Below, in pieces: positions 41,438 through 48,553 of a stretch of 48,553 bases of DNA. The notes beneath the pieces are model-generated. The model ran no database searches. It worked only from the letters and a program-made list of their open reading frames with translations, and was not told the DNA's origin. Position 1 is the first letter of the stretch. Each line of letters begins with the position of its first letter. The translations under genes and the position numbers were made by a program. The stretch is from Muribaculaceae bacterium (lineage in GTDB: Bacteria; Bacteroidota; Bacteroidia; Bacteroidales; Muribaculaceae), in the NCBI GenBank assembly GCA_029062005.1, contig JAIDQZ010000095.1:1-48553 (forward strand), in the 5' to 3' direction.

Positions 41438-43714
41438 TTATTGTTTGTGTTCCGTGCCCGGATAAGGGAGAGTGAACCAGAAAAGCGAACCCTTTCCCTG
41501 CCCTGCCGACTCGGCGCCTATCTTTCCTCCAAGCTTTTCAATGATGCTCTTGCTGATGGAGAGTCCGAGACCGTTGCCCTGCTTGAAATTATTAAGTTTC
41601 GTAAACCGGGTGAAGAGCTTGTCGATATTTTCAGGAGCTATACCGGCTCCGGTGTCGCGGACATAGAAATATATCTCGTGCTTTCCTATCTTGTATCCGA
41701 ATGTGATGCTTCCCTGGTCGGTAAACTTTATGGCATTGGTCAGCATGTTTATGATCACCTGCCTGAGCCTCACGGTGTCGGTGAATATCTCGCACTCCGG
41801 CTCCGCAAGCTCCACATTAAGCTTCACGCCCTCCTTGAGGCGGAATCGCACAGTGCTGTCTACCGACAGGAGCAGACTGTTCACGTCGGTCGGCTCCTTA
41901 TGCACGTCAAGAGTGTTGGATTCTATCTTCGCAGTGTCGAGGATATCACCGATAAGCTTTAGCAGCAATTCATTGTTCACATCGATTGTCTCCACGAAGC
42001 GTGCCTGCTTGGCAGGATCCTTGGTCTTGGGCAGCAGACGGGAGAAACCCACAATTGCATTTAGAGGCGTACGGATCTCGTGGCTCATATTGGCGAGGAA
42101 AGCCATCTTCAGCTTATCCGATTCCCTTGCCTTTTCCCTCGCCTCAATCAGCATCTGCTCTTTTTTCTTCTGGTCGGTGATGTCAATGGCGAAAATGTCT
42201 ACCACATAACCTGTCTTTCCGAGATCTTTGGTTATGGTAGCAAGGAATTCATAGTCGGTATCGGTTTCATCAAAATGGTGGGAAAACCTCAGGGTCTTCT
42301 TCTCCTTCAGAAGGTGTTCGGCTATTCCTGCCATTTCTTCCTCCTTGAATAATCCTGACGGATAGTCGGGCAGCTCATTGCGTTTCAGAAGCTCGCGGAA
42401 AGTGTCGTTGTAGCCCTGATACTTTATTTCAGTCACCTTTCCGTCATTGCCGCACAGCAGGGTGGCTTGCGAATATCCGATCGGCATGTTGCCTATCAGG
42501 CGGGCGCGGTCGGCAAGCAGATCTATACGCCGCCTCTGATAGAAGATCATCACGATACCCACCACCACGAATGCGAATACCGCGATCCCTATAGATATCA
42601 TCGCTATGTAGTATTGCTCCCAGAGCGTCTTCGGCTTATTGATAAAGACAGTGTCTTTTGGGCATACGCTTTGCGGGATACCGCATCGTTCAAGCTTCTC
42701 GTAGTTGATGATCGTCATGTCGGTATTCACCGTCCGGAACGGGACTTTCCTCATGTCCTTTCCTGAGATCAGATCGTCGAGTCCAGCCTTCAGCTCAACT
42801 TCAAACACTTCGGGCGAGGGGAAGACACCGCCGGTGATCCCATAACTGAAATATGCATATCTCAGTCCGAACACCGGATGCTTCACGCTCTTTATCAGCT
42901 GCGCGTCGCCGGATATAAGCTGCGGATAGCCGTGAATAGTCATCCGCTCATAAAACCAGGTGGAAAGCAACACCCCTATGTTGAGGTCGCGGCTGTTGAG
43001 ATAATGCTGAAGGCGTTCTCCCGTGTCATCGCCGGCCACGAGCCATTCATATTCCATATCCGGATAATTGTCGGCAAGGAAGTCCTTTATCTCATGGTTG
43101 AGGTGGCGGTTGACATAGAGGGCATCGGCTATGAAGACAAGACGGCTCATGTCAGGAAACATATGAATCATGAGGTCGATGGTCTGCTTGTACATGTTGG
43201 GGATATTCACTATCGAGAAGTTGTATTTCCCCTGCAGCTCTTTAAGCGGCTTCAGGTCCTCGCATGCCTCCTCTCCGCTCTCGTCGGTGTAGTAGAACTG
43301 CTGGGTGCCATAATCAGCTGACTGGCATATAAGCAGCATGGGCACGTCGCCCCACTCCTTCACTATCCGGTCGCGCAGGGTGAAGGAGAAGTTGCCCACA
43401 AGCACGAGATAGTCGGGCTTTCTGTCGCTGAACCGCTGGAACAGTCCGTCTTCCATCACGCTGAAATCCTCCGCGTTGTGGATAAGAGTGTTGCTGAGAT
43501 GTATCACCTCCGGAGCAAAGAAATCATCGCGCTTCGAAATGTCGTAGAGCACGGGATTGATTATATCCTGCGACCAGGGGGCGCCGTCATGATAGCTGTT
43601 GATTATCACCAGCCTTTTTCGTTCCAGAGCCGACGCCTGATGAGGATGAAAGGCAGGGATAGCCAACAGTACGATGAGGAGCAGCAGTATTCTTATTTTC
43701 ATATAGTCAGACAT
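41438..43714 (-). CDS. Sensor histidine kinase with periplasmic binding-protein-like sensor
   Basis: A 758-aa inner-membrane kinase; an alternative ATG at 43702 gives a tidier signal sequence (MKIRILLLLIVLLAIP) and removes the 8-nt overlap with the dehydrogenase gene. The periplasmic part (about 30-365) resembles ABC-type substrate-binding domains (RLVIINSYHDGAPWSQDI, DYLVLVGNFSFTLRDR). One TM lies at about 370-392, a PAS-like domain follows, and the DHp carries the phosphoacceptor His545 in NMSHEIRTPLNAIVGF. The HATPase has NMLTNAIKFT, DTGAGIAPENIDKLF and GLGLSISKSI. There is no receiver of its own; the next gene supplies one. It presumably senses a small ligand and controls the polysaccharide genes of this locus, which is inference. 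Confidence 0.93.
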   Translation of the reverse strand: MSDYMKIRILLLLIVLLAIPAFHPHQASALERKRLVIINSYHDGAPWSQDIINPVLYDISKRDDFFAPEVIHLSNTLIHNAEDFSVMEDGLFQRFSDRKPDYLVLVGNFSFTLRDRIVKEWGDVPMLLICQSADYGTQQFYYTDESGEEACEDLKPLKELQGKYNFSIVNIPNMYKQTIDLMIHMFPDMSRLVFIADALYVNRHLNHEIKDFLADNYPDMEYEWLVAGDDTGERLQHYLNSRDLNIGVLLSTWFYERMTIHGYPQLISGDAQLIKSVKHPVFGLRYAYFSYGITGGVFPSPEVFEVELKAGLDDLISGKDMRKVPFRTVNTDMTIINYEKLERCGIPQSVCPKDTVFINKPKTLWEQYYIAMISIGIAVFAFVVVGIVMIFYQRRRIDLLADRARLIGNMPIGYSQATLLCGNDGKVTEIKYQGYNDTFRELLKRNELPDYPSGLFKEEEMAGIAEHLLKEKKTLRFSHHFDETDTDYEFLATITKDLGKTGYVVDIFAIDITDQKKKEQMLIEAREKARESDKLKMAFLANMSHEIRTPLNAIVGFSRLLPKTKDPAKQARFVETIDVNNELLLKLIGDILDTAKIESNTLDVHKEPTDVNSLLLSVDSTVRFRLKEGVKLNVELAEPECEIFTDTVRLRQVIINMLTNAIKFTDQGSITFGYKIGKHEIYFYVRDTGAGIAPENIDKLFTRFTKLNNFKQGNGLGLSISKSIIEKLGGKIGAESAGQGKGSLFWFTLPYPGTEHKQ

Positions 43715-44969
43715 TATCAGGATTTATTATGGCACACTCCACGCAGTCGGGAGCCTTACACACCGCAAGATCGAGGGAGCGGAAAAGCGTATGGTCGACA
43801 GCCTTCACCACAACATCATATGGGCCCTGCGCCACAGCGTCGTCGAAGCGGGTCACAAGGGGGACATCGCTGTATTCCGCCTCTACCCTCCTCGGATCCA
43901 CCCATGGATCGAACACCACCACCTCCGTCCCGAAGCGGCTAAGTCCGGTAATGGTGTCGTAGACCTTGGTATTGCGTATGTCAGGACAATCTTTCTTGAA
44001 TGAGAACCCGAGCACGAGCACCCTCGACTCATTGAGAGGCTTCCCGCTCCTGTTGAGGGCAGCCACAACCCGGTCTGAAAGATAGAAACCCATCGACTCG
44101 TTGACGTTTCGCGCCTCCGCTATCAGGCGTGGATGCATGCCGTGAAGCTCAGCTTTCCTGATGAGATAATAAGGATCCACCCCAATGCAGTGTCCGCCTA
44201 CCAGACCCGGCTCGAACCGCAGGAAATTCCATTTCGTGGAGGCTGCGTCTATCACCTCCGAAGTATCGATACCAAGCGCATTGAATACCTTTGTCACTTC
44301 ATTGAAAAATGCTATGCTCACATCCCTCTGCGTGTTCTCGATCACCTTCGCAGCTTCCGCCACCTTTATCGACTGTGCCCTGTAGGTCCCGGCCTTGATT
44401 ACCGAAGAATATACCATGTCGATCCTTTCAAGGGCTTCAGGTGAAGAACCTGACACTATCTTGCAGATATTCTCCACCGTATGCACCCTGTCGCCTGGAT
44501 TTATCCTCTCGGGAGAATATCCCGCCATGAAGTCAGTGCCGCATTTCAGGCCCGACACGTCTTCTATTATCGGGATACAGAATTCCTCGGTGGTGCCGGG
44601 ATATACAGTGCTCTCATACACTACGACATCCCCTTTCTTCACTACAGTCCCTATAAGGCGCGAAGCGCTTTCAAGGGGCTCAAGTTCCGGCTCATGGTTG
44701 GAAGTGACAGGAGTAGGCACCGTCACGATATAGAAAGTACAGTCGCGCAGGATCTCAGGATCGTCAGAGCAGCTGAGACCCTTTCCGAATGCCTCGCGCA
44801 GCTTGCCCGTGTCCACCTCCAGCGTAGAGTCGAAACCCTCCTGAAGTTCCCGGAGACGATGAGTGGATATATCGAATCCCCTGACCTCATATTTCGAGCT
44901 CAGCAGGCATGCAAGCGGCAGTCCCACATATCCGAGTCCTATCACTCCTATCCTTTCCTTTATCATCAC
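43707..44969 (-). CDS. UDP-N-acetylhexosamine/UDP-glucose 6-dehydrogenase family (TviB/WbpO-like)
   Basis: A 420-aa NAD-dependent nucleotide-sugar dehydrogenase that oxidises C6 of a UDP-sugar to the uronic acid. The N-terminal NAD-binding motif is IGVIGLGYVGLPLACLLS; YIVTVPTPVTSNHEPEL and YESTVYPGTTEEF follow, and the catalytic Cys is in GGHCIGVDPYYLIRKAE. The C-terminal UDP-binding domain has VLGFSFKKDCPDIRNTKV. The GHCIGVDPYYL pattern fits the UDP-HexNAc dehydrogenase branch (TviB, WbpO) more than classic UDP-glucose dehydrogenase, but the exact sugar is not certain. It likely supplies the uronic-acid precursor for the GT2 synthase upstream. Confidence 0.93.
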   Translation of the reverse strand: MMIKERIGVIGLGYVGLPLACLLSSKYEVRGFDISTHRLRELQEGFDSTLEVDTGKLREAFGKGLSCSDDPEILRDCTFYIVTVPTPVTSNHEPELEPLESASRLIGTVVKKGDVVVYESTVYPGTTEEFCIPIIEDVSGLKCGTDFMAGYSPERINPGDRVHTVENICKIVSGSSPEALERIDMVYSSVIKAGTYRAQSIKVAEAAKVIENTQRDVSIAFFNEVTKVFNALGIDTSEVIDAASTKWNFLRFEPGLVGGHCIGVDPYYLIRKAELHGMHPRLIAEARNVNESMGFYLSDRVVAALNRSGKPLNESRVLVLGFSFKKDCPDIRNTKVYDTITGLSRFGTEVVVFDPWVDPRRVEAEYSDVPLVTRFDDAVAQGPYDVVVKAVDHTLFRSLDLAVCKAPDCVECAIINPDNV

Positions 44970-44975
44970 TTTTTT

Positions 44976-45092
44976 TTTAAATTTTGAATTTTGAATTTTG
45001 AATTATTTTTATCTTGGTTCTTGACTCTTTTTCCCCACTTTTCTTGCTTCGCAAAACTATTCTAAATTCTAAATTCAAAATTCTCAATTAAT
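44976..45092. repeat. AT-rich heptads and a short CAAGAGT-type tract between synthase and dehydrogenase genes
   Basis: ATTTTGA heptads (about 44983-45003), a short CTTGGTT/CTTGACT tract (45013-45028) and AAATTCT-type heptads (about 45060-45092) lie in the 132-nt gap. No octad leader or triloop hairpin is present. Confidence 0.75.
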
Positions 45093-45101
45093 AAAAATTG
45101 A

Positions 45102-46421
45102 TCAAAGCCCTTCCGCCATAGCGATCGACGAGGTCTTCTTCGGATTCCAGTTGTCCTTGTATGAGGAATAGAAGAATAGCTCAACAGTGTGTCCGATCAG
45201 TCGCGCCACTCTCAGGAAATATCCCATGTAAAGGGTGTGGAATATCAGCAGCGATCCGAGCCTGCGCTCCTGCCGTGATCTTTCCGATACCACCTGCATA
45301 GTGACAAACGACACTAAAGAGAAGCAGAGACGTATAAGCCATCCCACTATCATTATGTCGGCTATGCGGTCGGCATTGCTCAGGAAGAGCGTGATGATAT
45401 AGAAGAGCCATACGAAATTAAATACGCAGTCGAATATTATACAGTCAAGGTTGGAGAGCATGTTTGAGAATGAGAAGTTGCTGTTGGGCGTAAGGATATC
45501 ACGATGCTTCCTCACGCGGAAACGTATGAGCGACTTCGACCATCTGAGCCTCTGCATGAAAAGCTTGCTCCACTTCACGGGCACCGTGGTAAGGCAGACA
45601 GCCTTGTTGGCAAACCTTACCTTATATCCACCCTTGCGTATCTTCTGCGTCAGGTCGCCGTCAAGACCGGGACCTATGTCCCATCCGCCAAGCTGACGCA
45701 GAGTCTCGGTCTCGAACGCTCCGAACGCTCCCGATATGATATGGAAAATCCCCATCATGTCGGTGGCCATACGACCTACCTGGATAGTACGCAGATATTC
45801 GAGCGCCTGCATCGACGAGCACATGGAGTCGTCGGCATTGCGCACCTTGATGCATCCGCCCACGCCGCGCACGTCGCGGTCCATATAGAACGGCAGCAAT
45901 ATTTCCTCGATCGCATTGCGGTCGAGCGACGAGTCGGCATCTATATGCACAAGATATTTGCCACGCGCATGCTCCAGACCGTAGTTGGCAGCCGAAGCCT
46001 TACCGCCACGGTCGGTCATACGGAAATAATGCTTGATCAGACCTGCGCGCTGCAGGTCGGCGCATATGAATGGTGTGGCATCGTCAGAGCCGTCGTCGAC
46101 TATTATTATCTCGAAATTATTATAAGTCTGCTCCTTGAGCGTCTCCAGGAGATGATACAGGTTCTTGCCCTCGTTTTTGCCGGGCGCCATGATAGTGACA
46201 AGCGGACGCTCCATGAATAGGGCGCGGCGTGCTTCCTCCTCCTTCTTCCGGCGGCTCCGCCAGGTGGCGCCATAGCGCGTGACGGCTATGATGTCGGTCA
46301 GATAATAACGGGGGAATTCAATGAAGATCAGAAACCAGTAGGTCGTCACCAGATAATCCCACGAGAGATTAGCCGTGAAGCAAGCCAGTATTCCGTCAAT
46401 GATTCCAAATATGTAGTCCAT
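45102..46421 (-). CDS. Membrane family-2 glycosyltransferase (cellulose/hyaluronan synthase-like)
   Basis: A 439-aa processive-type synthase. After two N-terminal membrane segments (about 5-40), the GT-A domain shows TIMAPGKNEGKNL, the UDP-binding IIIVDDGSDDATPF, the metal site HIDADSSLDRNA, the acceptor-site GPGLDGDLTQKI, and the QxxRW motif in QRLRWSKSLIRF. Three or four C-terminal TMs follow (VFNFVWLFYIITLFL and later). The TM-plus-QxxRW layout is that of enzymes that polymerise and extrude a polysaccharide. With the dehydrogenase downstream, a polymer containing uronic acid is likely. Confidence 0.92.
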   Translation of the reverse strand: MDYIFGIIDGILACFTANLSWDYLVTTYWFLIFIEFPRYYLTDIIAVTRYGATWRSRRKKEEEARRALFMERPLVTIMAPGKNEGKNLYHLLETLKEQTYNNFEIIIVDDGSDDATPFICADLQRAGLIKHYFRMTDRGGKASAANYGLEHARGKYLVHIDADSSLDRNAIEEILLPFYMDRDVRGVGGCIKVRNADDSMCSSMQALEYLRTIQVGRMATDMMGIFHIISGAFGAFETETLRQLGGWDIGPGLDGDLTQKIRKGGYKVRFANKAVCLTTVPVKWSKLFMQRLRWSKSLIRFRVRKHRDILTPNSNFSFSNMLSNLDCIIFDCVFNFVWLFYIITLFLSNADRIADIMIVGWLIRLCFSLVSFVTMQVVSERSRQERRLGSLLIFHTLYMGYFLRVARLIGHTVELFFYSSYKDNWNPKKTSSIAMAEGL

Positions 46422-46426
46422 TTTTT

Positions 46427-46454
46427 AGTCTTTAGTCTTCAGTCTTTAGTCTTA
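46427..46454. repeat. AGTCTTT heptad array, left flank of the four-helix-bundle gene
   Basis: Four consecutive units: AGTCTTT, AGTCTTC, AGTCTTT, AGTCTTA. They are inverted relative to the GACTCAA array at 46929-46984. Confidence 0.85.
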
Positions 46455-46507
46455 AGAATTCAGGCAAACTGCTGAAATTTTAAACTTTATTGATTAGTTC
46501 TTTTATT

Positions 46508-46870
46508 TTACAATTTCGAGATTCTCGTCATAAGGCCGGCAATCATCTTATCCACCTCTATTACCTTGGAACATAATTCTGAGACATATCTTCCATCGGC
46601 ATAACCTAATCTCTGACATAAAAGCAATTGCGTCTCAAGCTCTCCCAATGATCCTTTCGAAATAGAAAGAAAATGAAGAAACTCCTTGTCAGAATTTCGT
46701 TTATGGCCCTCTGCTATATTTGACGGTATTGAGACTGAACATCGTCTCATCTGATCGCATAGACCAAATTTTTCTTCCGGTGGCAAAATCCTGATAAGCT
46801 TATATACTTCCTCAACAAGAATCATTCCTTTTTGCCATATCTTTAACTCTTTATAATCACTCTTATTCAT
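46508..46870 (-). CDS. Four-helix-bundle protein (S23 / intervening-sequence protein family)
   Basis: About 120 aa from the ATG at 46870 (MNKSDYKELKIWQKG); a GTG three codons upstream is possible. The family signature is clear: DYKELKIWQKGMILVEEVY, then GLCDQMRRCSVSIPSNIAEG and SISKGSLGELETQLLLCQRL. Relatives are encoded inside intervening sequences of 23S rRNA genes or stand alone, and the Avd subunit of diversity-generating retroelements shares the fold. No 23S rRNA or reverse transcriptase is nearby. It is flanked by inverted heptad arrays and interrupts a polysaccharide operon, which suggests an inserted cassette. Nucleic-acid binding is plausible but not proven. Confidence 0.92.
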   Translation of the reverse strand: MNKSDYKELKIWQKGMILVEEVYKLIRILPPEEKFGLCDQMRRCSVSIPSNIAEGHKRNSDKEFLHFLSISKGSLGELETQLLLCQRLGYADGRYVSELCSKVIEVDKMIAGLMTRISKL

Positions 46871-46928
46871 TATTATCACATACTGCTGATCAAGTCTTAT
46901 GCATCAAATCCCTATCCCTAATTCTAAA

Positions 46929-46984
46929 GACTCAAGACTTAAGACTCAAGACTCAAGACTCAAGACTTAAGACTAAAGACTCAA
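46929..46984. repeat. GACTCAA heptad array, right flank of the four-helix-bundle gene
   Basis: Eight consecutive heptads of GACTCAA, GACTTAA or GACTAAA with no interruption. The array ends 10 nt before the stop of the TackOD1-type gene. Confidence 0.9.
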
Positions 46985-46994
46985 TCATCAATTC

Positions 46995-48419
46995 TCACTT
47001 CCTGTCTTCCTCGATGCGCCTGATGAATTGCTCTACGTCGTCGCCGGGATGGAACACATAGGTGTCTACCATCTCGAATTCAAATCCCTTGTGAAGATCC
47101 TGATAGTCGCGGAGCTGCTCCTTTACCTCGAATTCCATGTCTGCAAGCGCCTTGGCAAGCGATCCCGGCTGAACGCGGCACAGGAAGTAATAGTTGTTGC
47201 CCCACATCGCCTGCTTGTAGTTGAAGAAGCGCTGCAGTGTCTGCACCACCGGGGGAGTCGCGTCGCTGCTCCTCATATCGTCGAGCGCCGGGTCGAAGAT
47301 GTAGAAGCGTCCAACTATCACCATGGCATCGCCAAGTATTTCCGGTGTGGTGAATTGCTGCAGATATGATATGAAGTCAGACATCGATGAGTAGCCGTAG
47401 AAACCTGTGAGGTTGAGGGTCTTCTCCACCTCGTTGGCGGCGAATGCCCTGATACCCTCGGGAGTGAACTCATATTCCTCCACGTCTACGGGACGCAGCT
47501 CGTCGGGACGCCAGGCCTTGCGGTTGTTGGTGCAGAGTGCGCGCATATTGGGATACATGAAGGTATGCTCGCACTGGCGGCATGAGTATATCGACGACGG
47601 ACGGTCGTAGTCCACACCTATATGGCGCAGTTGTCTCTTGCATTTGGGGCAAATCAGCTCCCCGTCCTGCTCGTAGGTGCTTTCGGGAGAGACGTTGGCG
47701 CAGCGGAAGTGGTGGATCACCGGCTCCTCGTGAATATCAGAACTGCCGCATTCGGGGCATGTCTCGAAGAAAAGCAGGTGACTGCTGTTGCATATCGGGC
47801 ACACGTGGATACGGTCGATAAAGCGGGTGCGCCTGATATATCCGAGCTTCAGCAGCTGATTGTGGAAGAACTCGCGTTCCTCTGCCTGCATCGTCTGCTG
47901 TCCGGCAAACCACAGCGTGTAGTAGTAGAGCGCCATATATCCCTCGGCGAGTCCGGGGGTGGGCTGGGAAGAGAATGTGAATCGTCCTCTCGATATAGCA
48001 TAGCGGCAGAGTCTTATCACTTCCTCGGCGTGTGTCACTACAGGCTGCGTGCCGAGAAGAAAGTTCTGGCGCCTCATGTTGGCATAAATATCCTCTATGG
48101 TTCGTGCCATTGAGTCGTCGGTAGGCGTAGTTGCGTAGCCGTCTACTATCACTTCAGCCTTACCGAGCCAGCCTGTAAGGCGGCGCGTCACGAAGCACGG
48201 CTTGAACCGGCATTTTTCAGAGAGCAGAGGCGATGCAAGACGGATCGCAAGCATATTGCGGTCCATCACACTGTCGATCACATTGATGAAGATTGCATCG
48301 AAATCCTCAAACTGCAGCTCAGGAATCTCATCCACGTTCACCGGCTCGTTGATGACAAGGATCCGGTGCTGGCTGCGGTTGGTGACAATATTGTATGGAG
48401 ATTGTGTATGCTGTTTCAT
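46995..48419 (-). CDS. TackOD1-type zinc-binding protein with receiver-like N-terminus
   Basis: A 474-aa cytosolic protein. The N-terminal 110 residues (RILVINEPVNVDEIPELQ, DAIFINVIDSVMDRNMLAI) look like a receiver-type alpha/beta fold without a clear phosphoacceptor. The middle carries a Cys-rich domain: HVCPICNSSHLLFFETCPEC, IHHFRCANVSPESTYEQDG, LICPKCKRQLRHIGVDYDRP and YSCRQCEHTFMYPN, which I recognise as the TackOD1 output domain. The C-terminal 170 residues are an alpha/beta region with no assigned family (AMVIVGRFYIFDPALDDM). It is the first gene of the minus-strand polysaccharide locus and may be a regulator of synthesis; that role is inference. Its leader is made of octads. Confidence 0.85.
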   Translation of the reverse strand: MKQHTQSPYNIVTNRSQHRILVINEPVNVDEIPELQFEDFDAIFINVIDSVMDRNMLAIRLASPLLSEKCRFKPCFVTRRLTGWLGKAEVIVDGYATTPTDDSMARTIEDIYANMRRQNFLLGTQPVVTHAEEVIRLCRYAISRGRFTFSSQPTPGLAEGYMALYYYTLWFAGQQTMQAEEREFFHNQLLKLGYIRRTRFIDRIHVCPICNSSHLLFFETCPECGSSDIHEEPVIHHFRCANVSPESTYEQDGELICPKCKRQLRHIGVDYDRPSSIYSCRQCEHTFMYPNMRALCTNNRKAWRPDELRPVDVEEYEFTPEGIRAFAANEVEKTLNLTGFYGYSSMSDFISYLQQFTTPEILGDAMVIVGRFYIFDPALDDMRSSDATPPVVQTLQRFFNYKQAMWGNNYYFLCRVQPGSLAKALADMEFEVKEQLRDYQDLHKGFEFEMVDTYVFHPGDDVEQFIRRIEEDRK

Positions 48420-48553
48420 CTTTTACGTTGTTGCGTTTTGGAGTCGTTAGGTTGTGTGGTTTTGGAGTTTTGGGGTTGTGGGGTTTTGGAGTTGTTGAGT
48501 TTATGTGTTGTGTGTTTTTTGGGTTGTGTTGTATTGGTGTTGTAGACGTCAGA
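48420..48553 (-). repeat. Octad leader of the TackOD1-type gene
   Basis: The plus-strand text is G/T-rich with period 8 (GTTTTGGA, GTTTTGGG, GTTGTGGG and similar). On the coding minus strand these are C/A octads such as TCCAAAAC and CCCACAAC, leading to the ATG at 48419. The array reaches the window edge, so its full length is unknown. No other gene is seen in this stretch. Confidence 0.8.

Noticed and set aside
46508..46870. Avd subunit of a diversity-generating retroelement
   Set aside because: No reverse transcriptase, template repeat or variable repeat is found nearby; the sequence fits the S23/four-helix-bundle family better.

Overview
The window looks like chromosomal DNA from the order Bacteroidales, probably a gut lineage of the Muribaculaceae type; the family is inference. 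The evidence is a fused SecDF, promoters of the Bacteroidetes type (TTG, about 20 bp, TAnnTTTG), almost no Shine-Dalgarno sequences, an outer-membrane barrel with an N-terminal carboxypeptidase-like domain, and a GH28 pectinase. I found no rRNA, tRNA, CRISPR array, transposase or prophage gene.

1-8.4 kb (mostly minus strand) is housekeeping: secDF, pckA, a LolC/E-type permease, rbfA, an O-methyltransferase, aroQ and a DgkA-family kinase. From 8.68 to 13.1 kb (plus) come an Lrp/AsnC regulator, a YfhO-type membrane protein, a small protein and a XerC/D recombinase closed by a hairpin terminator.

13.28-23.12 kb (plus) is a compact six-gene operon with its own promoter: a multi-zinc-ribbon protein, a 1235-aa transmembrane Ser/Thr kinase, a zinc-ribbon AAA+ protein with three ATPase modules (two of CbxX/CfxQ type), an SH3-like multi-TM protein, a zinc-ribbon FHA protein and a PP2C phosphatase. 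It contains writer, reader and eraser of protein phosphorylation plus a remodelling ATPase and two membrane proteins. I cannot assign it to a named system and regard it as the best candidate for an undescribed one. A small Rossmann-like protein and bcp follow.

24.2-25.7 kb (minus) is a GH28 enzyme with a potentially switchable leader. 26.0-40.7 kb (plus) is an efflux operon: HlyD adaptor, two pairs of MacB-like permeases around one ATPase, a TolC-type channel, an outer-membrane barrel, then a sigma-54 activator and its sensor kinase. A perfect sigma-54 promoter (TGGCACG-N4-TTGCA) with candidate enhancer sites sits at the operon head, suggesting feedback control by its own last two genes; it also moves the adaptor start codon to 26096.

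40.7-48.4 kb (minus) holds a TackOD1-type zinc protein, a four-helix-bundle protein, a membrane GT2 polysaccharide synthase, a UDP-sugar dehydrogenase, a sensor kinase and an odd response regulator whose N-terminus copies the kinase DHp domain with the phospho-His replaced by Gln. This looks like a regulated exopolysaccharide locus.

From 24 kb onward, most loose gene junctions carry a modular family of short-period repeats: AT-rich heptads (CAATTCT type), CAAGAGT-type heptads, GCAGC-NNN-GCTGC triloop hairpins, and C/A-rich octads (CAACAACC type) that run directly into start codons. None were seen in the first 24 kb.
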